In this document: one piece after another, positions 24,488 through 31,353 of the stretch | How the letters are laid out: each line of letters starts with the position of its first letter | Position numbering within the stretch: position 1 is the first letter of the stretch | Assembly (NCBI GenBank): GCA_029213195.1 | Contig: JARGNI010000045.1 | Location: 1 to 33,835, forward strand | Direction: 5' to 3' | Source of the DNA: Verrucomicrobiales bacterium | GTDB taxonomy: Bacteria; Verrucomicrobiota; Verrucomicrobiia; Verrucomicrobiales; DEV007 | DNA: 33,835 bases | The notes under the pieces: generated by a model | What the model was told of the DNA's origin: nothing | The model's database searches: none | The model's input: only the letters and a program-made list of their open reading frames with translations | Made by a program: the position numbers and the translations under genes

Positions 24488-25818
24488 AGTTTTCTTGTTA
24501 TTGATAGTGCGTTCATGAGTGCATCCTGCTCTGTGTCTTTCATGGCCACGGCAGCCTCGACAGCGATGTCCACAGTGTTCTCCACAAGGAGCCGGTAGAC
24601 AACCACCGGGTCTTTCTGGCCCATCCGCCACAGTCTTGCCTCTGCCTGGATGCGATCCAGTAGGGAGTAAGTGGGGGTATGCCAGCACAGGGTGGATCCT
24701 CCGGCCTGCAGATTCACAGAGATACCTATGCCCCCAGGGTGTCCGATCGCCAGGGGGATCTTCTTAGCGTTCCAATCCGGGACGTTGTCGGGGGTAAGGT
24801 GCACGGCGCCGGGAACATCCGTGCTTTGAAAGTTCCTCATCACCAGGAGAGGTCGCTCTTTGATCTTGAGGAGCGCCTTCGTCTTCAGGTCGTGCAGGTG
24901 GTGCACCTTCTTGAGCATCTTGCCCTCGATCGTAGGGTGGGGCACCTGCTCGTAGATGCTGCCGGATGTGAACTGCAGAAGCTTGTTCACCAGGACACCG
25001 GCAGAGACTGCGGTGATCTCCCCGTCTTCCAGTTCCAGAAAGAGCTTCTCTTTCAGCTCATCGTACTGGGTGCGCAGCGCCCGCGGGAACTTGATAGGCA
25101 CGTCGACGTAGGCGATGTCCGGCAGGTCCAGGTAGTCGCTCGACTTCATGCAGAGCATCCGGCCTTCCAGCTTCTCCCTGATCTCCTCCTTAGCACCGTC
25201 CTTGAGCGTCTTGTCCCAGCGCATGTAACCTTGTTCGAAGTAGGCCCGCTCGAACCGGTGCTTGCTGTCGCCAAACGGATTGTCACTCTGGAAGACAGCC
25301 TGACACTGACCGTAGACATCTGCCTCTGTGTTAGGGCGTGGTGTGCCTGTTAGACCATAGACGAACTTCGCACGCTGCAGGACAGGCGCAAGCTGGACCA
25401 TTCGAACAGCTTCCGGGTTGCGAGCCACCGTGCACTCATCGATAATCACAGCATCACATGGCCAGAACTTCGTCTTCTTAATGAACGCCACTAGCTTCTT
25501 CACAATGTCGTAGTGCAACACGTAGACATCGGAGTCGTCCCACTCCCAGGTCTGGTTCAACACGTTGACTTTGAGCCCGGGTGCCCACTTCTCAATCTCG
25601 GCAGGCCACGTGATAAGGCTGGCATTCTTAGGTGCTAGAACCAGAACGGATTGGCAATCACCTACCAGCATCTGAAAGTGCAGGGTGTCTATCGCTATCC
25701 GGCTCTTCCCGATACCGCAGCCGATGCCCAGGATGGCACGGGGCTTGTCACGCAACCACTCCACAGCCTCTGCCTGAGCAGGGGTGTGGGGGGTGTGTGG
25801 TCCTACCTCAAGCATCAT
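24484..25818 (-). CDS. SNF2-family (superfamily 2) DNA helicase
   Basis: 444 residues from the ATG at 25818 (or 25815), which overlaps the upstream stop; the longer frame upstream is out of place over another gene. Motifs: Q-like TPAQAEAVEWL (12-22), Walker A GIGCGIGKSR (K38), Ia VLVLAPKNASLITW, Walker B IIDECT (D127, E128), motif III YGLTGTPRPN, and a C-terminal helicase half with motif V/VI (ISVNLQAGGSTLCWHTPTYS, then RIQAEARLWRMGQKDPVVVY). This is the compact SNF2-like helicase that accompanies PolA, VRR-NUC and DUF2815 in many phage replication modules. It probably works at replication forks or in recombination. Confidence 0.85.
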   Translation of the reverse strand: MMLEVGPHTPHTPAQAEAVEWLRDKPRAILGIGCGIGKSRIAIDTLHFQMLVGDCQSVLVLAPKNASLITWPAEIEKWAPGLKVNVLNQTWEWDDSDVYVLHYDIVKKLVAFIKKTKFWPCDAVIIDECTVARNPEAVRMVQLAPVLQRAKFVYGLTGTPRPNTEADVYGQCQAVFQSDNPFGDSKHRFERAYFEQGYMRWDKTLKDGAKEEIREKLEGRMLCMKSSDYLDLPDIAYVDVPIKFPRALRTQYDELKEKLFLELEDGEITAVSAGVLVNKLLQFTSGSIYEQVPHPTIEGKMLKKVHHLHDLKTKALLKIKERPLLVMRNFQSTDVPGAVHLTPDNVPDWNAKKIPLAIGHPGGIGISVNLQAGGSTLCWHTPTYSLLDRIQAEARLWRMGQKDPVVVYRLLVENTVDIAVEAAVAMKDTEQDALMNALSITRKL

Positions 25819-26146
25819 CCGGATCGATAATCTTGAGCAATTCCTCCTCTTTGTCTTCCGGGATCTTACACTCCTTGTCGAACTCCTCTGTCTTAGGGTC
25901 GCCTTTGTAGGTAGCAAGGAGGTCAGTGATAACCCTGGAGACGCTTTCCGGTGGGAGACCTGTCTTGGCTTCGGCACAGTGGAGGATGAAGAAATGCAAC
26001 GTGGTCACGAGGATATCCAAAGCTAGGATGCTGTCCCCTTTGGATTCTACTTCGAGACCCTTCATCATCTGAATGACGACGTCGTTTCTCTCCGGTCGTG
26101 ACTTTCCGAAGTTCATTAGTGATTCTGGTAGTTCTTTATCGCTCAT
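25808..26146 (-). CDS. Helical hypothetical protein of replication operon
   Basis: 112 residues, all-helical by appearance, with a hydrophobic central helix (DSILALDILVTTLHFFILHC) and a very acidic C-terminus (PEDKEEELLKIIDPDD). It overlaps the VRR-NUC gene by 11 bp upstream and the helicase by 11 bp downstream, so it is translated as part of the replication operon. It could be a helicase or nuclease partner. I do not recognise the family. Confidence 0.65.
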   Translation of the reverse strand: MSDKELPESLMNFGKSRPERNDVVIQMMKGLEVESKGDSILALDILVTTLHFFILHCAEAKTGLPPESVSRVITDLLATYKGDPKTEEFDKECKIPEDKEEELLKIIDPDDA

Positions 26147-26459
26147 TAGATATCTTTGTTAGTATTTGTATTGCTTGGTCGAAATCATCAGCCCAGTCAG
26201 CGTGGTGACCGAGGTCCTGCAGTGTGTGGATGGTCTGAAGCTGACCAGTCCGGGGTCTGTGCCCCTTACGTTTGAGTTCCAGGAAGCAGACCCACCCTGG
26301 ACCGATGATGGTACGATCCGGGAAGTTGCGTAAACCTTCATTCTTCTGGTAGATCCAGCCGTGCGAGACGCACCACTCTCGGAGCCGTGCCTCCAGGCTC
26401 TTCTCCTTAGGTGGTCGGGGTGGCTTGAGTGCTTTGTCGAAGTCGTCGTCTATGTCCAT
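26136..26459 (-). CDS. VRR-NUC domain nuclease
   Basis: 107 residues from the ATG at 26459 (overlapping the upstream stop by 10 bp). The core is a complete VRR-NUC fold of the PD-(D/E)xK superfamily: E23 in SLEARLREWC, D48 in NFPDRTII, the FLELKRKG motif (E61, K63), and GQLQTIHTLQDLG. Stand-alone phage VRR-NUC proteins are of this length and are thought to act as structure-specific or Holliday-junction-type nucleases in replication and recombination. It is next to the SNF2 helicase, as in other phages. Confidence 0.85.
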   Translation of the reverse strand: MDIDDDFDKALKPPRPPKEKSLEARLREWCVSHGWIYQKNEGLRNFPDRTIIGPGWVCFLELKRKGHRPRTGQLQTIHTLQDLGHHADWADDFDQAIQILTKISNER

Positions 26460-26719
26460 CCGTTCTCCTTCTCCGCGTTCTCCCGCCAAGCTATGGCATC
26501 CTTTTTATTGATAAACCTCCGGGCGTACCCACGCCCCCTGATTTTAATATGTGCTATCCACCGCTTTCTCGTTCGACACCATCTGACACCCACACCAGTA
26601 TCTTTGAATAACTGCCTGACCGGTTTGGTGGGCTCGAACCAGCGACTTTCAGGCCAGGTACGAACCCTGTAAGTCAATGTTTGCGGGGATATCCCGGACC
26701 TCTCAGATGCCTCAGTCAT
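26450..26719 (-). CDS. HTH plus AP2-like DNA-binding protein
   Basis: 89 residues. The N-terminal part (EASERSGISPQTLTYRVR) looks like a helix-turn-helix of the type found in phage and homing-endonuclease-associated proteins. The C-terminal part (VGVRWCRTRKRWIAHIKI, then RFINKKDAIAWRENAEKE) matches the AP2/ERF-like DNA-binding fold: three strands with Trp/Arg contacts and a helix. No nuclease motif is visible, so it may be a regulator or a remnant of an AP2-HNH endonuclease. It sits between polA and VRR-NUC, the position where related modules usually carry a VirE/primase gene. Confidence 0.65.
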   Translation of the reverse strand: MTEASERSGISPQTLTYRVRTWPESRWFEPTKPVRQLFKDTGVGVRWCRTRKRWIAHIKIRGRGYARRFINKKDAIAWRENAEKENGWT

Positions 26720-26767
26720 TGTGATAGACCCCCACGGATCGGTAATATAGATTGAGCATACATCAAA

Positions 26768-28783
26768 CTATTTATGGTAGAACGGAACCAGATTCGACTC
26801 TGCTTCTATGGGCAGCCCGGCCATCCAGCTGGCAGGCTCGCACATGGTCGCCTCGATCACATCCCCAATGTTAGGGTCGTTCATCTGGTCATCGTCCAAG
26901 AGGATGCAGGACTCATCATGGATGAGCATGCGGACATCGTATCCTGCGTGACACAGGCTGTTGAAACCGTTGACCATGACGTCTGCAGCTGTAGCTTGGG
27001 TGGCATGCTGCACGAACTTTCCACCATACATCTTGTGCCACTGGTAGGAACGATGGGTGGAGCTTTTCCCGTAGTAGTGGATTTGCTCACGCTTCTCGTC
27101 CCACGGTGTGGTCGCCAACTTGATCTTGGCGTCCAGGTAGTTGAGGCAGCGCCCACTCGGGAGCTTGCAAATCAAGTAGGCCCGACCCTTCAAGTTGCCG
27201 TAGTAGTATGTTAGCATTCGGGCCTTGTATTTCTTGCCCGGGTTTCTGATCGCATTCATCGCGGCGTTCTCACACTCACGCCAGTAGTCCACGATGTCAG
27301 GGTTCTCTTCTCTCCAGATTTGAATGTAGCCGCTGGCAATCTCCACCTTATCCTCCTCAGTCTCGCCACCGACGATGACGTCAGCCGACTGTGTAAAGAA
27401 CCCCCTGCCTCCTAGTCCAAAGCCAGCACCGAGCACCAGCGCCTTGCCAAGGTCACGTTCAGGTGAAGGCTTGCCGATCCCATCCGGATCAACACGGAAC
27501 ACCTTGCCCGCCATGATACGGTAGACGTCTCGACCGTCTCTGAAATGCTGAAGCAGATCATTCTGCCCAGCGAGCCAAGCGATGATGCGAGCCTCGATAG
27601 CAGCGTAGTCACAGAGACAGTAGGGACCGGTGAGGAAGTGCCGGATCGAACAGCCTAGATAATGATGATAGTCTGGGTAGACGGCAGTGATCTCTTCGAG
27701 CGAAGCACGGTTCTTGAGCATCTCATAGAACGCAGAGGTGTCCATGCCTTGGCTCGGCTTCTTGAGGTTCTGCGCCTGGAGTCCTTGGGATGACCAGCGC
27801 CCTGTCTGTTGGGCACCTCCGAAACTGAAGACACCTTTGACGGTGTCGTCTGGCATGACCATCGCTAGCATCTTGTCCAACTTCTTAACGGCAGAGCCTG
27901 CGATGTTGTAGCGGAGGCGCATCATCTTCTGACCGATCTCGGTCATCGACTTGTCGACTTCCAACTCACGGGTCACGTGCTCCTCATCCAGGCTGGAATA
28001 CTGATAGCCTTGGTCGTTGAACCAGTCGACACACTGCGCACGTTGTGATGGCTTGCAGCCTACGGTGTCATAGAACTCAGCCTCCACCGTGGTCTCAGCT
28101 TCCTCACGCAATTTAATTGCATGGTTAGCGGTAGCCACATCGACGGGGATGCCCTTCTCATTCATTCGATCCGTGAAAATTGTCCCCACCCTAAAAGAGG
28201 CCTTCGCTTCAAATGGCTTAGTTTTCTGGGAAACCTTCTGTTCGACGACAACGTCTTGTATGCAGTAGTCGATAAACTTGTCATAGTCGGCAGGATCCTC
28301 CCAGCCGTAGCGTCGTTCGCCTTTACGTTTGCCGGTGGAGATGGGGATCGAGAATTTGCGGATCAGACGCGTCCCTTCTTTGTCTTTACTCTCACCGATG
28401 CACATGGATGCGACCGTGGCGAGGTCATTGGGGAAACCGGCTCGTCTCGCAGTTATCTGCGTGTCCACCCAATTCTCGGATGGGATGCTGATCTCCATTT
28501 GTGCTGAAAGGCAGAACTTCTCGAACTGCGCATTGAACGCCCTAACAACGTCATCTGGTTGGATGTCGTGTTTCAAATACTCGAGAACCTCGTCGGCACG
28601 GTCCCATTCAGCTCGACCGAAGATCGGGCGCATCGATGGAGGGAGCCAGACGATGCAAGGGTCACCATCGACCGAGATGGCGGCCATGAGGATCTCGGTG
28701 GTCGGGTCAGTTGCATACCGGATCGTCCCACTGTCTCGGATGTTCGAACGGGAGAAGGTCTCCAGGTCAATATTGATATCCAT
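26768..28783 (-). CDS. polA: Family A DNA polymerase with 3'-5' exonuclease, Leu762 type
   Basis: 671 residues. Exonuclease motifs: IDLET (D6, E8), FNAQFEKF, and YCIQDVVVEQ. Polymerase motifs: A, DYAAIEARIIAW (D392); B, RDLGKALVLGAGFGLG (R443, K447, Leu451, Phe455); C, MLIHDESC (H622, D623, E624). There is no 5'-3' exonuclease domain, as usual for phage PolA. Aligning R443-K447 with E. coli R754-K758 puts Leu451 at position 762, the leucine variant common in marine virioplankton surveys. The ATG directly follows a hairpin and T6 tract, so expression may be attenuated relative to the ssb gene upstream. Confidence 0.92.
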   Translation of the reverse strand: MDINIDLETFSRSNIRDSGTIRYATDPTTEILMAAISVDGDPCIVWLPPSMRPIFGRAEWDRADEVLEYLKHDIQPDDVVRAFNAQFEKFCLSAQMEISIPSENWVDTQITARRAGFPNDLATVASMCIGESKDKEGTRLIRKFSIPISTGKRKGERRYGWEDPADYDKFIDYCIQDVVVEQKVSQKTKPFEAKASFRVGTIFTDRMNEKGIPVDVATANHAIKLREEAETTVEAEFYDTVGCKPSQRAQCVDWFNDQGYQYSSLDEEHVTRELEVDKSMTEIGQKMMRLRYNIAGSAVKKLDKMLAMVMPDDTVKGVFSFGGAQQTGRWSSQGLQAQNLKKPSQGMDTSAFYEMLKNRASLEEITAVYPDYHHYLGCSIRHFLTGPYCLCDYAAIEARIIAWLAGQNDLLQHFRDGRDVYRIMAGKVFRVDPDGIGKPSPERDLGKALVLGAGFGLGGRGFFTQSADVIVGGETEEDKVEIASGYIQIWREENPDIVDYWRECENAAMNAIRNPGKKYKARMLTYYYGNLKGRAYLICKLPSGRCLNYLDAKIKLATTPWDEKREQIHYYGKSSTHRSYQWHKMYGGKFVQHATQATAADVMVNGFNSLCHAGYDVRMLIHDESCILLDDDQMNDPNIGDVIEATMCEPASWMAGLPIEAESNLVPFYHK

Positions 28784-28808
28784 AAAAAAGGGCCCACCCT
28801 AGGAGGGC
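28784..28808 (-). terminator. Terminator-like hairpin abutting polA ATG
   Basis: Read on the minus strand: GCCCTCC, loop TAG, GGTGGGC (one internal T-T mismatch), then CC and TTTTTT, followed at once by the polA ATG. A GC stem followed by a U tract is the form of an intrinsic terminator. Placed between ssb and polA, it would lower read-through into polA or act as an attenuator. Confidence 0.5.
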
Positions 28809-28845
28809 GGTCTCCGTGTGTAGCTTAGCTTTTGCGTTAAAGAGT

Positions 28846-28882
28846 GCCGCCTCCGCGGAAAAGAGGAAAACGCGGAGGCGGC
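28846..28882 (-). other. Perfect 12-bp inverted repeat between ssb and polA
   Basis: Arms GCCGCCTCCGCG (28846-28857) and CGCGGAGGCGGC (28871-28882) are perfectly complementary around a 13-nt purine-rich (plus strand) loop. The minus-strand transcript would form a very stable hairpin about 30 nt after the ssb stop. There is no U tract, so it may stabilise the ssb mRNA 3' end, pause transcription, or be a protein- or replication-related site. Confidence 0.65.
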
Positions 28883-28911
28883 TGGGGCGGTGGGGAGGAT
28901 ACCCCGGATTG

Positions 28912-29526
28912 CTACGCTAGTGGATCGTGCTCGTCCTCTTCGTCATCGATGTCGATGTCTGCGAGGTAATCGTCTGAAGCGATCGGGGCACGGCCGCCAA
29001 GGCGCTCGCCATCGGCTGTCCATTGCACCATATCGAGAGACAGGTTAACGCGTTTGCCGTGCTGGTTGTTCTGCTTCCAGAGGGTGGCGACAACACGCAC
29101 CTGGGCCCCTGGGTAAAACTTCCTCTCTTCGCCTTGATCCATTGGAGACCGACCGATGAACAGCTGGGGCTGTTCCGTGTTGGCGGCACCGATGGTGAAC
29201 TTGCCCTCGTAGCCGTTCTCGTCCGGCTTGTCGTTCCCGTTCTTCAAAGAGGTGTTTACCTTCTTGAGTTCTGGGAAGTAGTTCTTCCCGGCCTTCTTGA
29301 GCGCAGCTTCGAGAAGCTTGTGTGCTGGGCTATCCAGCTCCCCGAGAAGCACCAAGTTGTAGCGAGGTGGTTTGTCGGGTTGAGTGTCATCCACCTGTGG
29401 TGTGATGATGTGAGGGTAAGACAGAGTGCCATCCAGTACTACCCGGATTTTGCCATCACCGTTTTCAAGGTGCTGGGCGTTCTCTACTTTCTTGACTAAC
29501 TTATACTTATCTTTCGTTTCGGACAT
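28912..29526 (-). CDS. ssDNA-binding protein, DUF2815/Enc34-like
   Basis: 204 residues from the ATG at 29526; the longer frame upstream overlaps the nuclease gene and is unlikely. It has DGTLSYPHIITPQVDD, RYNLVLLGELD, then YPGAQVRVVATLWKQNNQHG and VNLSLDMVQWTADGERLGGR, the series typical of DUF2815/Enc34-type phage SSBs with an OB fold. The tail (DIDIDDEEDEHDPLA) is strongly acidic, as in SSBs that recruit partners. It protects single strands for PolA and the nucleases encoded around it. Confidence 0.85.
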   Translation of the reverse strand: MSETKDKYKLVKKVENAQHLENGDGKIRVVLDGTLSYPHIITPQVDDTQPDKPPRYNLVLLGELDSPAHKLLEAALKKAGKNYFPELKKVNTSLKNGNDKPDENGYEGKFTIGAANTEQPQLFIGRSPMDQGEERKFYPGAQVRVVATLWKQNNQHGKRVNLSLDMVQWTADGERLGGRAPIASDDYLADIDIDDEEDEHDPLA

Positions 29527-29545
29527 GGTGTTTACGGGTTTCGGT

Positions 29546-30703
29546 TTAGGCCAATAGATCCGTGACTTCCTCATCGGGAGGGGGCACTTCAGATATTGGG
29601 ACAATCGTTGGTTTAGGATCGGGGCGGAAGGTCAGATCGTCAATCAGTGCGGACTGCTCAGCGTCTAACAGTTGACCACGAACCTGCGTTGGTGAGAGGC
29701 GTATCTCTTTGTAGAGTTCCTCTCGTTTGATGAATGGGAACAGTTTCCGAAGACGAGTGACAAAGGACCTCTCTGTCATCTCCTCCCAGGTTGTGTTGCC
29801 CTTGCGTTTGCCAGGAGCGAATCCTAGATACTTGGAGAGGTAACCACCTTCGGAAACCGACTTGGTGACGTGCTTCTCCAGGTTGTTGATCCACTTGACC
29901 ATCTTCTTGCGGTTCAGGTAGAGATCGACAAGCGTCTCGTCCTCAATAGCCGGGATGGCCCCTTCCATCGTTGGGAGGTTCTCCAGTGCCCAGCCGTTGT
30001 AAGCAGTGCACCATGGTCTGGCATCGCAGAACTGGCAGGTCGAATCCGACGGATTGAAACGCAGATTCTTCTTCTCATAGATCAGCTCAGCCTTCGAGAC
30101 GAGCAGATCCGTGTAGTCCATCATCTCTTGGAAGGTGATCGACCAAGTCTTGACCGGATTGTCACCCCTGTATCGGGGCTGCACGATCGTGATGAGCATC
30201 ATGTCAGTGGAATCCATCTCCACCCCTAGACCTACTGCAGTCAGGGAGTCGTAGAACGCACGGGCATAGATTGCCGTTTGCGAGTTGAAGGTCGGGCTGA
30301 CGTTCACACCCTGGCCCCACTTGAGGTCGATGATGTGAAGCCTGTCATCCGTTACTATCGCAGCGTCCACGGTGCCCAGGTAATCCTGGTCATGTGGCAG
30401 AGGCGCCTTCTGCTCAACGAGCAACATGGCGTCGTCCTCTTTCCAGACATCATACGTCGACGTGACATAGTCCGTGTAGACCTTCAGCTCGTCAGTGGGA
30501 GCCTCTGGGTTCTCACCTGCGACATAGGCTTTGAGATAAGCCTCAGCTCGGTTGTGAGCGTCGGTGCCTTCTGCAGACCACTCCTCGTCGTCGTTCTGGA
30601 TGATCCGGTCCTCGTGCTGCGCGAGCAGCCAAGGAGCCATGGAGCATTCAGGCCAAGCTTTATCGGATGGGCGGAGAAGGACAGGTCTAGGCTGCCTACT
30701 CAT
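29546..30703 (-). CDS. DUF2800 PD-(D/E)xK nuclease (RecB/Cas4-like)
   Basis: 385 residues from the ATG at 30703, overlapping the upstream stop. Motifs of the RecB/Cas4-like fold: EGTDAHNRAEAYL (H50), GTVDAAIV (D113), HIIDLKWGQG (D126, K128) and NSQTAIYARAFY. A cysteine cluster CQFCDARPWC (C223, C226, C232), with an N-terminal Cys20, could hold an iron-sulfur cluster as in Cas4/AddB. DUF2800 proteins accompany DUF2815 SSBs and PolA in phage replication modules, probably as end-processing exonucleases. The C-terminal 130 residues are helical and end Pro/Glu-rich. Confidence 0.85.
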   Translation of the reverse strand: MSRQPRPVLLRPSDKAWPECSMAPWLLAQHEDRIIQNDDEEWSAEGTDAHNRAEAYLKAYVAGENPEAPTDELKVYTDYVTSTYDVWKEDDAMLLVEQKAPLPHDQDYLGTVDAAIVTDDRLHIIDLKWGQGVNVSPTFNSQTAIYARAFYDSLTAVGLGVEMDSTDMMLITIVQPRYRGDNPVKTWSITFQEMMDYTDLLVSKAELIYEKKNLRFNPSDSTCQFCDARPWCTAYNGWALENLPTMEGAIPAIEDETLVDLYLNRKKMVKWINNLEKHVTKSVSEGGYLSKYLGFAPGKRKGNTTWEEMTERSFVTRLRKLFPFIKREELYKEIRLSPTQVRGQLLDAEQSALIDDLTFRPDPKPTIVPISEVPPPDEEVTDLLA

Positions 30704-31121
30704 CAGCGTTGATAGCGTCGACGATTTCCTGAAGACGTCCTGCCTTGTCAGCAGCCGAGATGTCCTTAATATCGAGACCCACCATGAGTTCTTTAAACTC
30801 TGCTAGGCTGTGGGAAGAGACATAGGTCCCTGCGAGTTTCTTCACCTCACCGACCGTGAGTGGTTCAGATGCTTCAGACTCTGCGGGCTTGGGGTCTTTG
30901 GTATCCTTTGGGGTTTCTGAGGCTGTCTTGGTAGCGGCCTTCTTGGCTGCTGCCTTGGCTTTGGCTGCTTCTTGCTTCTTCAAGCGCTCGCTTGTTGTAA
31001 GCGTCGCCGTGGAGCTGGTCGATTGGGGTGGTGTCTCTGATTGCTCGTTTAGGAGCAGGTTCAGGGTTTGGGTTAGCGCGTTTACGCTTTGGAGTAGGCT
31101 TTCTAGGATTTCGGTTTTCAT
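30696..31121 (-). CDS. Ala/Lys-rich linker protein of replication operon
   Basis: 141 residues. A short helical N-terminus (TEILESLLQSVNALTQTLNL), a long low-complexity Ala/Lys/Thr stretch (about 45-85), then a globular helical C-terminus (LTVGEVKKLAGTYVSSHS, then GRLQEIVDAI). The C-terminal domain resembles small helical modules found at the ends of phage replication accessory proteins, but I cannot name it. Its first 248 bp overlap the neighbouring frame 30874-31353. The codon pattern is good in both halves. Confidence 0.6.
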   Translation of the reverse strand: MKTEILESLLQSVNALTQTLNLLLNEQSETPPQSTSSTATLTTSERLKKQEAAKAKAAAKKAATKTASETPKDTKDPKPAESEASEPLTVGEVKKLAGTYVSSHSLAEFKELMVGLDIKDISAADKAGRLQEIVDAINADE

Positions 31122-31353
31122 GTATGCTTACGGTTTCTGTGTTAGTTGAGATATCGAATCGATTGTAAATCGACATCAACAGCTCGGCTTGTTGCCTTCG
31201 GGTTTTCGGGAGTGTCAATTTGAGCAGCTGGACGTCCGCGTGCTCGGCCAAACTCTTGGCAGTCTTAGTGCCGTCCGCTTGGGTGGTGTCCACGGCATAT
31301 ACCACGCCGGTATGATTCGTGGCAACCGATATGTAGAACTTTTCTTGTTTCAT
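30874..31353 (-). CDS. Hypothetical protein with basic tail, overlapping gene
   Basis: 159 codons from the ATG at 31353, which forms an ATGA with the upstream stop. The first 75 residues (KFYISVATNHTGVVYAVDTT, then LPKTRRQQAELLMSIYNRF) look like a small globular alpha/beta protein and are clearly coding. The rest is Lys/Arg/Pro/Gln-rich and lies antiphase over the next gene for 248 bp. Either the two proteins are truly dual-coded here, or this protein's functional part is only the N-terminal half. Confidence 0.6.
   Translation of the reverse strand: MKQEKFYISVATNHTGVVYAVDTTQADGTKTAKSLAEHADVQLLKLTLPKTRRQQAELLMSIYNRFDISTNTETVSIHENRNPRKPTPKRKRANPNPEPAPKRAIRDTTPIDQLHGDAYNKRALEEARSSQSQGSSQEGRYQDSLRNPKGYQRPQARRV

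Noticed and set aside
24488-24688. N-terminal extension of the methyltransferase fusion
   Set aside because: The extra residues overlap the helicase gene, are Cys/Gly/His/Arg-rich and lack family similarity; the ATGA start at 24487 is better.
24679-25353. Plus-strand 224-codon frame opposite the helicase
   Set aside because: The helicase motifs on the minus strand are unambiguous; the plus frame is Arg/His/Leu-rich shadow sequence.
25819-25977. N-terminal extension of the SNF2 helicase
   Set aside because: It overlaps the 112-aa helical protein in another frame and is Arg/Ser-rich; coupled starts at 25818 or 25815 are favoured.
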